From Tachypleus tridentatus (Eukaryota; Arthropoda; Merostomata; Xiphosura; Limulidae), in assembly GCF_004210375.1 (NCBI RefSeq), contig NC_134830.1:10664001-10728000 (forward strand): DNA of 64,000 nucleotides, written 5' to 3'. Below the pieces are notes generated by a model. The model saw nothing but the letters and a program-made list of their open reading frames with translations, had not been told where the DNA came from and did no database searches. Positions 42,301 through 54,300 of the stretch are shown piece after piece. The translations under genes and the position numbers were made by a program. Within the stretch, counting starts at the first letter, position 1, and each line of letters starts with the position of its first letter.

Positions 42301-45300
42301 GTTTTGAATTTTGCGTAAAGCTACACGAGGGCTATTTGCACTAGCTGTCCCTAATTTAGCAGTGTAAGACTAGAGGGAAGGCAGCTGGTCATCACCACCC
42401 ACTGCCAACTCTTGGCTTATTCTTTTACCAACAAATAGTGGAAAAGAACATCACATTATAATGCTCCTGTGACTGAGAGAGCGAGCATGTTTGGTGTGAT
42501 GGGGATTCGAACACACGACCCTCCAATTACGAGCCAAGTGCCTTAACCCATAGCCCTGCCAGGCCAAATGTTATGTACACAAAGCAACTGTTCAAGTGAT
42601 GACAGCAAAAAAGTATGCAAAATGAATTACCAAATAAACCTTAATAAAAAAAAATTACAAGTCATTTATAATATCAAAACATGAAGTAATAGTCAAGTAG
42701 AGTGTGCAGCTCAATGAAAGTTATTGAAAACTATTTAGAAACTTAATGATGATGTCTCCACAGGGTACAGCTCTTGATGAAGCTTCTGGTTTGAAGAAAA
42801 AACAAGAAGAGCTTGTGATTGCCACAGTCAATGGCAGTTCAAAAATCAACACCAGTTGGAACCAAAGTGTAAGTAAAACATTCCACAATCAGTGAAACAG
42901 TAACTAAGTGTAAGTAAAACATTCCACAATCAGTGAAACAGTAACTAAGTGTAAGTAAAACATTCCACAATCAGTGAAACAGTAACTAAGTGTAAGTGAA
43001 ACATTCCACAATCAGTGAAACAGTAACTAAGTGTAAGTAAAACATTCCACAATCAGTGAAACAGTAACTAAGTGTAAGTGAAACATTCCACAATCAGTGA
43101 AACAGTGAAACATTCCACAATCAGTGTAAGTGAAACATTCCACAATCAGTGAAACAGTAACTAAGTGTAAGTGAAACATTCCACAATCAGTGAAACAGTA
43201 ACTAAGTGTAAGAAAAGTGTAATCATGTAGATTTTAACCAATGTTTTGCCATTAAAATTTCAAACTGAATAGTTATTGAAAGTTAATAAAAGAAAGTTGC
43301 TGTGTATCTCTGTATATAAACAAGAATAATGGTAAGAAAATGTTTATTGTATTATTTTAATATTGCCTTTAATCGTAAGATGTCTTCAAAAGTGTTTTTT
43401 TTTTTTTTTTTTTTTTAGAAAACACTTGGAAAGGTGCTTTTATGGATGCGGTTTGTTCTTCATGAATAAGGCAAACGAATTTTAAGAAGTTTACAGTTTA
43501 AAAAACAGGCATTTCTTAGGAATTTTTTTTCAACAAAAAGATATTTCATAAACATGAAAATCAAATTTGTCTGTCACAGTGATACAGGTTCTAAGGGTAC
43601 TTTCTGAAGGGCACATTCTTCATTTCAATTCCCATCCTCTCTGTTCCCACATCCCATGTTCCTCATTCATTGGGATCCACTTTCTGTGGGGGCTCTTGAT
43701 CTTCTTTACAAGGGTACTATAGAACAGGGGATTCATTCACAGCTTGGTTTTTATACCCATTTGTTTATATCCCCCATGAAGTCCAGAGACATCATAAATC
43801 TCTCTTCCTTGAACTGCTTCCTAGATCTTCCTTGATTCCTGTAAAGTCTATCTTGTCTCCTTATTTTGTTAGACACTGTTAGATGTCTTGCATGATTACC
43901 TCTGCATTCCCATCTCTCCAACATTATGGAATTTTATTCATTTCGTCAGTTGAGGTTGTGTCTACCAGTTCTGGGTTCTTCTGCTTGGACTATCTTCAGC
44001 TTCATACATTTTTTTTATTTGGTGCTAAAGGCCTTTGCCTGTTTCCTTCATTTCTACCATTACAGTGATGATTGACTGTTCTTAGCTTCTTTCACTCACA
44101 CTTAATTTCTTCTTTGAGAGGCTCCATGGGTGGTTTGGATAGTCAAGATGGAGAAGTTCTTCCTCTTACCACTCAGTAACTTTTTCTTTTTTGGAACATT
44201 TTTCAATTCATGTCTCAGCTGAGTCCTGCCTTTTCACCTTCAATAGTCTATTGAAGTTCTGGTTTATATTTTTCTCTTCTCCATCTTCAACTGTGTGAAA
44301 GATAGTATATGCATTTTTTTGGAGACCTATTATTCCCATTGGTCAAGCCCATATAAAACCTCTTCAGTGGAACATCATTATAGATCCTATTTACCTTCAT
44401 GTGGACTTCACCTGGTGGTTGGATTGATGCACTACCTAATTGGATGTTCCTCTTCCTTCTCATCTGGAAATTCTACTTTCTGTGGATGCTTCTCTTTCAG
44501 GTTGGAGTGCATATCTGGACATGCAGAAGATTTTGGGCTGTTGGTCTGTTATGAAGTTATCTTTGCATAGGATTCTGTTGGAACTGCTCACTCTGTCAGA
44601 CCATGACTCACGTATTTACATTCCTTTGAAACAGGTTGTTTATGATCCATTCAAACTACTTAACAGTTATCTCATACATCACTTGGCAAGGGATACTGTT
44701 GAATCTCTGTTTCCACATGTTGAACTTCCTGTCTTTGGTCTGCAGCCATCATATTTGTATATTGGCATGTTATATACTGGCTGCTCTGAATTTGATTACA
44801 TTATAAATCACAGGTTTTAGGCTGGTTGTGTTCTCAGTGGAGAGCTCTGGAACTGGGCCCACCTGAATTCCAAGTTTCCCATGGTTTTGGTCCCCAGTTT
44901 CACATACCATGCTGTAGCTGTCATTTCCCTCAGACAGGATTGGAGTGGCCATACCCTCTATGCTTATCCACCCATCTTCGTCCTTATGTCCTTGTTCATA
45001 CTAGCCATTCTGTGTTGCACACTATTGGTAGCACCACTTTAGTTTGATTATAGACTAGAAAATTTCTGCTAATATGCAGTTCACCCCTCCAGCTGAGCAC
45101 CCTTCTTTTACCATCTCCTGGATGTTGGTTCTCAGGAGTACAGGTGTTAGTTAGAACTAGACCAGCCACACAAGTCCTCTCATTTGTTGTTCAGATACCT
45201 TCCTTCTACCATAGAATAGACAGTTCTTTCCCAATAATGTCTCAGTGTGGATTCCTATATGTGGTAAGGGGACATCCCAGAGAAGGTTCTGTTCTTTCAG

Positions 45301-48300
45301 TTTACCTCCACTGGGATCTAAACATCTACCCATGTGTTTGCTGTGCATGTTGGCTTGTGAAAGGGAGGAGAGGATCCTGGTGGTTGGGGTATGAAACTCG
45401 TAACACACCATTTTGGCCTTTGCATCCCCTTGTAGGGTTCCATGGTGGGTATGGTAAGGGGGCACTGAAATATTCTTTCTTTAATATCGATCCCCCAAAT
45501 AATAAAAACAGACCACAGGTAAACAACTCCATCTTGAAGATTCTGAACAGCAATCTTTAACTTCTTCAACACCTGTACTTCATTTTCTGATATCACATTC
45601 TTTATCAGACAAATCTGAAGGGCAAATGTCTCCCTTTATTTATTCAGAAGGGACTAGAGTGGCTTGCTGGCTTTCCTAAATCAGTCAAAACCCTATGTTC
45701 TGGAGACATTTTGTTGGAAACATCCACTCCAAAACACAGTGAACTCTTGCATTTGAAGGCCATTAGGGATATGCCATTTGAGGTGATTCTCTATGCTTCT
45801 TTGAATTTGTCACAAGGAGTTATTGTTGAGAGAAATTTGAAAAATATCCCAAAGTTAGAGATCCTTGCTGGTTTCTCTACCAAAGGAGTTTCTATAGTGA
45901 AGTATATCTTTGCTGGTGGAGTTATCTAAATTGCAAGGTACAGCCATATGTTCCAGTTTCTCTCAGATGTTTCCATTGCCAGTTCTTTGGTCACTTGAAG
46001 ACATCATGTTGTGGTTCCTTGATGTGTGCTCATTTTGGTGGCAAGGACCATGATCCTACAGGTGTTAATGTTAGTGACTCTCACCCCCTTACTTTATTTT
46101 TTGTCCCAGATGGATGGAGAAACAGAAGTATAGTGTTTAAAGACAGTTCGTGGTATTTCTTATTCTGATTCTCAAAAGTTACTGTCCACCACTCCATCTG
46201 AGGTTATGCTCTGCACTCCGTTCCATTGCTACAGTAGAAGTGCAGGGAGATCTCTTCATGCCTCTGACAGAATCGTTTTCAAACCACATGAAGAATCTTT
46301 TGCCCTCTGTGGTTAAGAGAGTTAACAAGTCAATGCTGGCATTTATCTGTCCCCTATTCCTTCTAGTGGCTCTGGCTTCTGGTGTTTCCTCGGGTCCATC
46401 TTCTTTTTTGGCTCCTAGATGCAGAATGATCATTTGTACACACCTGCAGTCACTGGAATCTTTATTTACTGACATAGACCTGCCCATTCTACTCGGGGCA
46501 AGATCCATGGAGGCCGATATACTGTCGAATAAAGAGAAACAACATAGTCAAAAACAGAAGGGCCCTCGGCTCATTTCTTCTCCACATAAGTAAAAATGAC
46601 CATTGGATATAGTAGATCTGTTGGGGTTTATGTTTTAATTTGGATGACATCAAAGCACTGATTGATTCTTACCATTCTGTATGTCTTTCCTTACAGGAAA
46701 CTGTTCTGATACCTGTCTATACAGTCACCTTTCCACAGTTTTCTTTGTACAGGAATGACAGGTGTGTGATGGATGAGTGCATGGAGTGGGGGCACTGTTA
46801 GTTGATCAGCATGTGCCCACCCTGTCTTTGCTACTTGACACACCCTTGGAGGCTGTAGCCATCTGTGTTTCCTTTGGTTGTACCATCACTGTTTGTTCTG
46901 TACCTGTCTTTTGGAGAGACTTATGATCATTCAGCCCTTAATGCTTTCATTGAACAGTTGTTGTTTCACTTTTTATTCCTAATATCTAATGGACATAATC
47001 TCCTTTGGGGTGGTACTGATATTAATGGTTGGGGTCATTCCATAGAGCGTATGCTCTCAGATCACAACCTTTCTCTCTTCAGTACTGGTTCTTATACCTA
47101 TTTTCATGCACCTAGTCAGTATTTTACTACTATTGATCTCTGTATAATACAATAACTTTACAAGTTGCTGGAGAGTATTGACATGATTTAACCATCTTGC
47201 CATGGGCATTGTTTACTTTGCAAAATACAGTGCTTTTAGTAAGTTACATTCAAAATTTACTTAAACTACTGTTTGTTAACGTTATACCAATTAATGCAGT
47301 ATAAAATCATAGCTAATAATCTGTATTTTTTAGTATACAAGTTTTAAGTTCTTAAATTTATTAGATATGTTATTGAAACAAAATTGTGAATTTTCCCCTA
47401 CTGTGAAAGATGTAATTTTTTTCTCTCTCTAGGCATCCAATCTTCTCTGATTTATTTGCCAATCTTCTAACAAGTACAAAGTGTAACATTAATTACTCGT
47501 TATAATGTGGTCGTCACTCAAGCATCGCATGGTATTCATAGCCTTCAATCTTGATGGGTTACGTAACCATCAAATAGAAAATCAAACCTCTCTTTTCACA
47601 TCCATTTTTTAAGGATTTGTCACAATAGTTCTCTCTGATGTTTAATATTGTATTATAACCAATAGAAAAACCACGATTTTCTTTTATCAAATGGCATAAT
47701 GTGTTATTTTCTGAAATATTTATTGAATAGCTTGTATTTAAAAAGATTTACATTAAATCTACCAAAGAATCTCTTAGTTTTTGAAGGGGAAGTTTTTGAC
47801 TTATCACAAATATTATTTAATTGCTGTCATTGTATGGATCAGTTTTCATGAGTAATATTAAGATATCACCTTATTACTGTTGATAGAATTCTTAGGCTGA
47901 CCTGTATTAGTTAAACTGTAGTATCAGTGGTATGTTCTTTATTAGAAGGTACTTAAAAGTAGGTTTCATGACAGCTTCATAAAGATCTACACAAAATTGT
48001 GTAGAAATATTGAAAATGAGGCATATTTGAGGTAAATTAAGTATTCATCACTGGTTAACTGTTAGAAATGGCTGATTTACCATCCATATAAATATATCAT
48101 CCTTCTCAACATGCTGCATCTTGTCAGACATGGTGTGCATTAACTAAGCTGGTTATTTGTGAAATATCACTGTCTCTTTAATTTCATATTGGCATGCATA
48201 TCTGTCTGACATTTATATTTTAATCAAGCAGAAAGTGTTAGTAATAAGTGTACATCCTAATAGGGAAGCAAAATTAGCACAATGTATTTTTGCATGTTGA

Positions 48301-51300
48301 TTAAATCTAAATAAGGTTTATGAATTCAAGAGATGTGTTTTAAATTGAAGATGTGGTGCATTACAGTTACAGATGTTTTTAAATGTTCTATTGCTAAACT
48401 GGCTTACTTGTTAGTGTTCTTTTTTGAATACTAATAAGGAAAGTTAAAATAAAATTCTATTGTTGAACTTCCAGAGAAAAAAGTACTTCAGAAACATGTC
48501 ATCTCCTGGGACATTCCGATTGTTAGCAGCAAAAAACATTCAACGACCTCAGTTGAAATTTAAAGATAAGATTGACAACAGCAGATCACCCTTCATCCCA
48601 ATAATAAAAACAAAACCAAACTCTTTGAAACCTCTTGCCATTTTGCCAGAAAAAATTAATGACATAGAAGAGTAAGTTTAAAACATTAAGTTGTACTAAA
48701 ACTTATCAAAAGGCATTGTTGTTCTTTATATTGTTGATAACATAGAAGAGTAAGTTTCAAACATTAAGTTATACTAAAACTTTTCAAAAGGCATTGTTGT
48801 TCTTTATATTGTTGATAACATAGAAGAGTAAGTTTCAAACATTAAGTTATACTAAAACTTATCAAAAGGCATTGTTGTTCTTTATATTGTTGATAACATA
48901 GAAGAGTAAGTTTCAAACATTAAGTTGTACTAAAACTTATCAAAAGGCATTGTTGTTCTTTATATTGTTGATAACATAGAAGAGTAAGTTTCAAACATTA
49001 AGTTGTACTAAAACTTATCAAAAGGCATTGTTGTTCTTTATATTGTTGATAACATAGAAGAGTAAGTTTCAAACATTAAGTTATACTAAAACTTATCAAA
49101 AGGCATTGTTGTTCTTTATATTGTTGATAACATAGAAGAGTAAGTTTCAAACATTAAGTTATACTAAAACTTATCAAAAGGCATTGTTGTTCTTTATATT
49201 GTTGATAACATAGAAGAGTAAGTTTCAAACATTAAGTTATACTAAAACTTATCAAAAGGCATTGTTCTTTATATTGTTGATAACATAGAAGAGTAAGTTT
49301 CAAACATTAAGTTGTACTAAAACTTATCAAAAGGCATTGTTGTTCTTTATATTGTTGCAGTGTTTTACATATGTTTGATTTTTTTTTTACATTGTGTGAC
49401 AAGTTATACAGTACTTGAAAAAACACTGTTACACTAAACAAAGGACAGAAAATGTGGTTCTCTCACACAAGAAAAATCAGAGAATTTGAATATGTAATAT
49501 TAACTCTTTCTTGAAGGATATTGTTTTCTACACATAAAATAAATCTTTAGTTACTTGCATTCAAAATGTTATAAACTACTTTGTTTCATGTTATACCAAT
49601 TAGTATAGAACAATATCCTAACTAATAATGCCTATTTTAAGTGTATTCAAGCTTTAAGCTTTTAATGTTTTATACATTCTTATCAAAAGAAGATAGTTTT
49701 CATTGGCATCATTCTAACTCTGTGTTCCCAGTGAAAATGTAATTACAATTAATGCCACTTCACTTACTATATATTAACTGTGATTTTCATGTAACTTGCT
49801 GATTTGCTTATCTAAATTATTTTAATATAACAGTGTTTAGGGACAACAAGGGAACTGTGTACATTTTTGCTGTCCCATCCTCTAAGTTAAACTAAAACTA
49901 TTAAATGAAAAAACATTAAAGCCATCTCTTATAATTTATGTAGCTATCAAGCTATCTTTTAAACTTACTGCCTCCACAATATATGAAGGCAACAATTCCA
50001 TAGGTCAACCACCCTGTTGGAAAAATAACATTGTCTTAACTGAAGACAGCTTCTACCTGCTTAAATCTGTGTGTCTCCTAGTTTTATAACCCTCACTGTT
50101 AAGTATGAAAAATGTTTATATCAACATTATCAACTTCTTTTACAATGCTTCAATCAGATTCCTTCTAACTCTTCTTCTTTTTCAAGAGAAAACAATCTTA
50201 AGGACCTTAATATCATCTCCTTTTATGACAGCTTCTCTGTCCCAAATAACATTTTTTCATCTCCTTTTATGACAGCTTCTCCTGTCCCAGATAACATTTT
50301 TGTAATGCTTCTCTGAAACGTAACCAACAATTCAGTTTCTTCATTAAGGTGAGGAACCTGAGTCTGAATACAGTACTCAAAATGTGGCCTAACCAGTGAC
50401 CTGTATGAAGAAATTATAACTTTTTTATAATTTTCAATATTTCTGTGGATACAACCAAAAAATCCCATTTGTCCTACCACTAGCAACAGCACACTGCTTG
50501 GATGGCTTTAGAGACTAGTCAACCATTACACCAAGATTCCTTTCCCTAATAAAACTGTTAAGGTTATTCCCATCCAAATTATACTTATAATTCATATTAG
50601 TATAACCCAGATGCATTATCTTGCAGTTATTTTAATTATAAACCATCTGCCGTATATTTTCCAATTTACTGCATGATCTAAATTCTTTTGTAAGTCAGCA
50701 GCATCCAGTTCACAGCTAGCAACACACAAGACCTTAATATCATCTGCACATTTGAGTAATATATTCATCATTTTTTTCATCTGTGTCATTGATGTAAATT
50801 AAAAAGATCAAATGTCCTAAGACTGAATTTTGAAGTACCTCATTTGTGGCATTAATCGAGTTTGACTGAATTCCGTTTATAACACACTGCATTTCTCCAT
50901 TAAGCCACTCTCCTATCCAGTTAGTTAACTTATTCTCCACATTTATAGAGATAAGTTTCTTTACAAGCCAAATCTATACTCTTACCCTCACCTGCATATA
51001 CAGTAACATTTTCAAAGCATGTCCAAAGATTTGTGACACATGGTTTTGCCTCAGTGAAACCATGTTGACTATCAAAAAAAAAATGTAAATTTTGTTAAAT
51101 GACTTTACTAAGTATCTTTTATCAGACTTTCCAAAATTTTTCTCATGATTGATTTAAGACTAATTGGCCTATAATTAGTGGGGCAACTTGTGTTACCTCC
51201 CTTGAATTTTGGAGTGACAGCTGATTTTCAAGCTGTTGGTACTTGTCCATTATTCAGAGATTTACAAAAAAGTGTCAGGTGACTCACATATACAGTTCTT

Positions 51301-54300
51301 GATCTATCTTAAAAAACTTGGGGAAATATTATCTGGTCCTGGAGCCTTATATTTTAAACTTCCCAATTTTATTAAAAAATGTGAGAATTTATGCATTTTT
51401 ATTGTGTAACTTTGTTTTCATCTGTGAATTGCTTAAGATGAGGATTACTGCATAAGTCTTCATCAGTAAAAACTGAAGAAAAAGCAATTTAATAAAATAA
51501 CTATTTCATGATCATCAGATATAGGCCTCCCTTTATCATCTCTCAGTGGTCTTATCTCTGTCATAACATTTTGTTTTTCTCTAATGTGCTTAAAAATATC
51601 CTTACTATTAATTTTTATCATTCATCCTTTTCTCATAGATCTTTTTGGATGTACCAAAATCCTGATTTACTTAACTGGCCTGACATTCTGTAATCTACCA
51701 GTTGAATTAAAATTGTTAAATTTATAATCTTTTATTGAATTTTACCTCTTGTACCCTTTGTGAGCCAACCTGTTTTTTTTTTACTTGCAGCTACCCTTTC
51801 TGTAAGAAATGTATTTGTGTTAAATATTGAAAAATATTTTCACATTTGCTCAGTATCTTCAAATAACTTAGTTGCCAAGTTCACAATAGATAATGCTTGT
51901 TGCATCTCTTCAAAATTTTTTTTTTTTTTTAATTTGGAATCAGTTACCATTATTCCTGATTTTTATATGCAGTAAAACATTGAATTTAATGCAGCAATGA
52001 TCACTTGCATCTAGACCCAATTTTCACTCTCCAGACCATTTCTGTGTTACAAGTTAACAATAAATCTAAAATAGCATTATCTCTGGTAGGTTTGTTGACC
52101 AATTATTGAAGAAATCTATTTTGAACAGTTTCCAAAACCTTTTTTCATCATGGTTCAACTCTGGCATTTCCCAGTCAGTATGCCTGAAATTAAAACCACC
52201 CATAATTATGACTTCATTAACAGCTGAAATCTTAATCTCACAGTACAGTTTCTCAGTAATTTCATATGGTTGTCTGTAACAAATTCTTATAGGAGCTTTT
52301 TCCCTTGTTATATGCTAACAGAAACCCAAATGGACTGAACCCTCTTGTAGCTATCCTTAATATTCTAAAATTTGGCAGGATGTAATACACATTTTACTTA
52401 CTAGTGCCACAATGCCTCACTTTACTACTCTGTTCATATTAAATAATCTATAATCATGTATTTTAAAGAAATTTTATCAAAATTATCTAGATTTAGCCAT
52501 GTTTCAGATATTGCCATTACATATAAAATCTTTTCCTACCAGTGCCCTAAAGTAATCATTTTATTTCTTATTCTTCTAGCATTACAAAAATAATAAACTT
52601 ATAACGACTGGTAATACTGATTTCTTCTGCTTGACATTCCTCTACATCTAAATTTTGTTTCATTTAGTTTATCTTGGCCTTCACCAGTATCTAGTCCTAG
52701 TTTAAAATTTTCCTTTAAGCTGAGTTAATAGCCCTTCCAAACATGTCAGACCTTTTTCTACTTCAGTGAAACCATCCAATTCTACTCTTTACACTGATCT
52801 GATCCTACAAGTCCAACCAGCTAATCTGCTCATTTGTAAATATTATTTTCAGCCTATCATTTAGCTCTAGTGATTTACTCAAACTTTTATCTATACTATT
52901 AATTCTTGGCAGTATTCCTGACACGATTAACCTGTGGCCTTTATTTTTAAATACTTTTGTTAATTATCCCCTCTGGCTTGTTCTTTCTTGTATTGTTAGC
53001 CCCTACATGTAAAACAGAAACTGCCTTGTTGCCAGTCCACTTCACTATATCCTTGCACTATTGACCCCAGAGACTATTCTGTCCACATGCTAGTGACAAG
53101 GAACCACCTATAACTATAACATTTTTAAGTTCATAACTCATATCCTACTTTGCTTTCCCTCCCTCTTACAGCTTATTGTCTACATAAGTCAAGGGCTGAA
53201 ATCTGTTGTTCAGCAGATTAGGGTCTTTACAATTAACTCTGATACAACCCTTTTTAACTTACTGAATGTCATTGTTAATCATAGCTGATGTATCTCACCA
53301 CTTTTAATTCTAATATTACCCTAACTCACTGAATGTCATTGTTAATCATAGCTGATGTATCTCACCACTTTTAATTCTAATATTACCCTAACTTACTGAA
53401 TGTCATTGTTAATCATAGCTGATGTGTCTCTCCACTTTTAATTCTAATACTACCCTAACTCACTGAATGTCATTGTTAATCGTAGCTGATGTATCTCACC
53501 ACTTTTAATTCTAATACTACCCTAACTTACTGAATGTCATTGTTAATCATAGCTGATGTATCTCACCACTTTTAATTTTAATACTACCCTAACTTACTGA
53601 ATATCATTGTTAATTGTAGCTGATGTATCTCACCACTTTTAATTCTAATACTACCCTAACTCACTGAATGTCATTGTTAATCCTAGCTGATGTATCTCAC
53701 CACTTTTAATTTTAATACTACCCTAACTTACTGAATATCATTGTTAATTGTAGCTGATGTATCTCACCACTTTTAATTCTAATACTACCCTAACTTACTG
53801 AATGTCATTGTTAATCCTAGCTGATGTATCTCACCACTTTTAATTCTAATACTACCCTAACTTACTGAATATCATTGTTAATTGTAGCTGACGTATCTCA
53901 CCACTTTTAATTCTAATACTACCCTAACTTACTGAATGTCATTGTTAATCGTAGCTGATGTATCTCACCACTTTTAATTCTAATACTACCCTAACTTACT
54001 GAATGTCATTGTTAATCCTAGCTGATGTATCTCACCACTTTTAATTCTAATACTACCCTAACTTACTGAATGTCATTGTTAATCATAGCTGATGTATCTC
54101 ACCACTTTTAATTCTAATACTACCCTAACTTACTGAATGTCATTGTTAATCATAGCTGATGTATCTCTCCACTTTTAATTCTAATACTACCCTAACTTAC
54201 TGAATATCATTGTTAATCATAGCTGATATATCTCTCCACTTTTAATTCTAATACTACCCTAACTTACTGAATGTCATTGTTAATCATAGCTGATGTATCT

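Larger units (their letters stand above)
39962..42763. other. EXOSC10 intron 3
   Basis: About 2.8 kb. It contains a two-copy dispersed repeat (40330-40510 and 41630-41760), a SINE head of the second family (42088-42150) and a minus-oriented SINE (42292-42564). Confidence 0.7.
43215..48474. other. EXOSC10 intron 4, remainder
   Basis: Besides the donor array it contains a run of 22 T at 43395-43416, a DIRS-like fragment, a Jockey-like fragment and a dispersed repeat copy at 47225-47420. The last kilobase before exon 5 shows nothing further. Confidence 0.7.

Noticed and set aside
43395..43420. Run of 22 T followed by AG, resembling a 3' splice site
   Set aside because: No coding exon follows in phase. 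It is more likely a simple repeat or the tail of an antisense insertion.
48661..49360. CRISPR-like regular array
   Set aside because: There are no unique spacers: the whole 78-bp unit repeats. The genome is eukaryotic and the first unit is an exon-intron junction.
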